A program made the position numbers and the translations under genes. A model generated the notes under the pieces. The model saw only the letters and a list, made by a program, of their open reading frames with translations, did not search any database and was not told the origin of the DNA. 64,000 nucleotides of DNA. Source: Iodobacter ciconiae. Lineage in GTDB: Bacteria; Pseudomonadota; Gammaproteobacteria; Burkholderiales; Chitinibacteraceae. Every line of letters starts with the position of its first letter. Position 1 is the stretch's first letter. The stretch covers positions 2,914,001 to 2,978,000 of the forward strand of contig NZ_CP034433.1 of the NCBI RefSeq assembly GCF_003952345.1, read 5' to 3'. Shown here in pieces: positions 62,906 through 64,000 of this stretch.

Positions 62906-63679
62906 ATGCGCATTATCAGTGCTAATTTAAACGGCATTCGCTCAGCTGCAAATAAGGGCTTTTTTGAATGGCTGGCAAAACAGGACGCCGATGTGGTGGC
63001 CTTGCAAGAACTTAAAGCTCAGGAAGCCGATCTTTCCCAGCAAATGAAAGAGCCGGAAGGGCTAAAAGGTTTTTTTCATTATGCGGCCAAAAAAGGGTAT
63101 AGCGGAGTGGGGCTCTATTGCCGCCACAAGCCAGACCGTATCATTACCGGCCTTGGCATTGCCGATATCGATGTTGAAGGCCGCTATTTACAAGCTGATT
63201 TTGGCAATCTTTCAGTGGTCTCGCTGTATTTACCATCAGGCTCTTCATCGGATGAGCGCCAACAAGTGAAGTTTTCGTTTTTAGAGCGCTTTCGCCCCCA
63301 TCTGGAGCAACTGGCAGCCAGCGGCCGCGAAGTAGTTCTGCTTGGCGACTGGAATATTGCCCACAATGAAATCGACATTAAAAACTGGAAAGGTAATTTA
63401 AAAAATTCGGGTTTCTTGCCAGAAGAACGCAGCTGGATAGGTAAACTATTTAGCGAACTTAATTTTGTAGATGTCTGGCGCAAACTTTACCCGGAAATCC
63501 CAGGCTACACATGGTGGAGTAACCGCGGCCAGGCCTATGCCAAAGATGTGGGCTGGCGTATCGATTACCACATCAGCACCCCCGGCATTGCGGCCACGGC
63601 GCAAAGTGCTTCAGTCTATAAAAACGAAAAATTCTCCGACCATGCACCGCTGATTGTGGATTACGACTACCAGCCCTAA
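62906..63679 (+). CDS. xthA: Exodeoxyribonuclease III
   Basis: AP endonuclease and 3'-5' exonuclease in base excision repair, 257 residues from ATG 62906 (MRIISANLNGIRSAANKGF), spaced after AAAAGGA; earlier in-frame starts would run into pyrE. Motifs LQELKAQE (metal-binding Glu), GDWNIAHNEIDI, YTWWS, GWRIDYH and SDHAPLIVDYD are all intact. Confidence 0.95.
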   Translation: MRIISANLNGIRSAANKGFFEWLAKQDADVVALQELKAQEADLSQQMKEPEGLKGFFHYAAKKGYSGVGLYCRHKPDRIITGLGIADIDVEGRYLQADFGNLSVVSLYLPSGSSSDERQQVKFSFLERFRPHLEQLAASGREVVLLGDWNIAHNEIDIKNWKGNLKNSGFLPEERSWIGKLFSELNFVDVWRKLYPEIPGYTWWSNRGQAYAKDVGWRIDYHISTPGIAATAQSASVYKNEKFSDHAPLIVDYDYQP

Positions 63680-63864
63680 GTAATTGGGCCATCCACATAA
63701 AAACCTAAGATCTGTAGACACAGAGAACTCAGAGTTTAAAAGCAGAACACAGAGCGACAGCCTGTTGGACTTAAGACCGATCTACTTCGAAAAAACTGGA
63801 CAGGCTACTAAAAACTTTTATGTTTTTTTCTCTGTGTGCTCTGTGTTCTCATTTCGCTCTGTGT
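63680..63864. other. Intergenic region xthA-ampG
   Basis: 185 bases between convergent genes, almost entirely made of the inverted CTCTGTG-type repeat described separately. No terminator hairpin with T run was found. Confidence 0.5.
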
Positions 63865-63870
63865 CTACAG
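63712..63870. repeat. Inverted CTCTGTG-type repeat overlapping the ampG stop
   Basis: CTGTAGACACAGAG at 63712-63725 recurs as its exact complement at 63857-63870; further in, ACACAGAGCGACAG and TCTCTGTGTGCTCTGTGTTC pair more loosely. The right arm contains the stop codon of the AmpG-like gene. Related words occur at 45846-45908. Confidence 0.7.
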
Positions 63871-64000
63871 ACTTTTTTCTGATTTGCTATTCCACGGTGC
63901 AACTTTAAACAGCAGCAGCATGCCCGGAATCGCCAGTGCGGTACAAAGAAAGAAAAAGCTGATCCAGCCCATTTGCTCGACCAACCAGCCGGTGCTGGCA
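63865..64000 (-). CDS. AmpG-like MFS transporter, C-terminal end (partial)
   Basis: The last 44 codons of a gene entering from the right edge, stop TAG at 63865-63867. The peptide reads TGWLVEQMGWISFFFLCTA, then LAIPGMLLLFKVAPWNS and KSEKSL, a last membrane helix typical of AmpG-family muropeptide permeases. The final residues derive from the repeat element, so the native end may have been altered. Most of the gene is outside the window. Confidence 0.7.
   Translation of the reverse strand, partial: ASTGWLVEQMGWISFFFLCTALAIPGMLLLFKVAPWNSKSEKSL

Overview
The window looks like a chromosomal segment of a betaproteobacterium, most likely of the order Neisseriales (Chromobacteriaceae, for example Iodobacter or a relative). 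This is inferred from gene order (mnmG-rsmG-parA-parB-atpIBEFHAGDC then glmU; hemC-hemD-hemX-hemY; thrB and a DUF2782 gene divergent from polA) and protein character, not from a database match. No rRNA, tRNA or CRISPR array was seen.

Layout. (1) 1-6.6 kb, minus strand: the start of a LapA-like giant biofilm adhesin with near-identical 273-bp repeats, preceded by the operon for its type I secretion ABC transporter, membrane fusion protein and an atypical LuxR-type regulator. A 20-bp perfect palindrome matching the LexA (SOS) operator lies just upstream of the adhesin. (2) 6.7-21.5 kb: housekeeping genes: an FAD-linked oxidase broken by a one-base deletion, thrB, DUF2782, polA, a FimV-like protein, hemCDXY, a 52-residue small ORF, sixA and ppk. 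(3) 21.8-22.1 kb: yggX, followed by a long AT-rich leader. (4) 23-43.4 kb, plus strand: a complete ABC-transporter-dependent (group 2 type) capsule locus. Export genes (kpsM, T, E, D) and the Kdo-linker genes (kpsC, S) flank a serotype-specific centre: wecB and wecC (making UDP-ManNAcA), a 1891-residue methyltransferase/coiled-coil/multi-glycosyltransferase protein, a DUF6270-like protein, a GNAT/FemAB-like protein and a stand-alone CgeB-like glycosyltransferase. (5) 43.9-49.1 kb: a small predicted outer-membrane protein, ychF, an RluA-family pseudouridine synthase, glmU and a decayed Fic gene. (6) 49.2-60.6 kb, minus strand: the F1Fo ATP synthase operon with a strong promoter, parB-parA, rsmG-mnmG and a parS-like site. 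(7) 60.7-64 kb: polyphosphate glucokinase, a DUF4124 protein, pyrE, xthA and the end of an AmpG-like transporter.

How the parts fit. Two surface systems dominate: a secreted, probably protease-releasable adhesin and a capsule. The capsule centre is the most novel part. One protein joins a methyltransferase to about 525 residues of coiled coil and several glycosyltransferase modules, a layout resembling chain-length-ruler proteins. Two neighbouring proteins with different enzymatic modules share a matching accessory domain. Base composition switches inside kpsE and inside kpsC, which suggests cassette exchange. Polyphosphate synthesis (ppk) and use (polyphosphate glucokinase) are both encoded here.

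Limits: all family assignments come from reading motifs by eye. Domain borders are approximate and no alignment or structure prediction was run.
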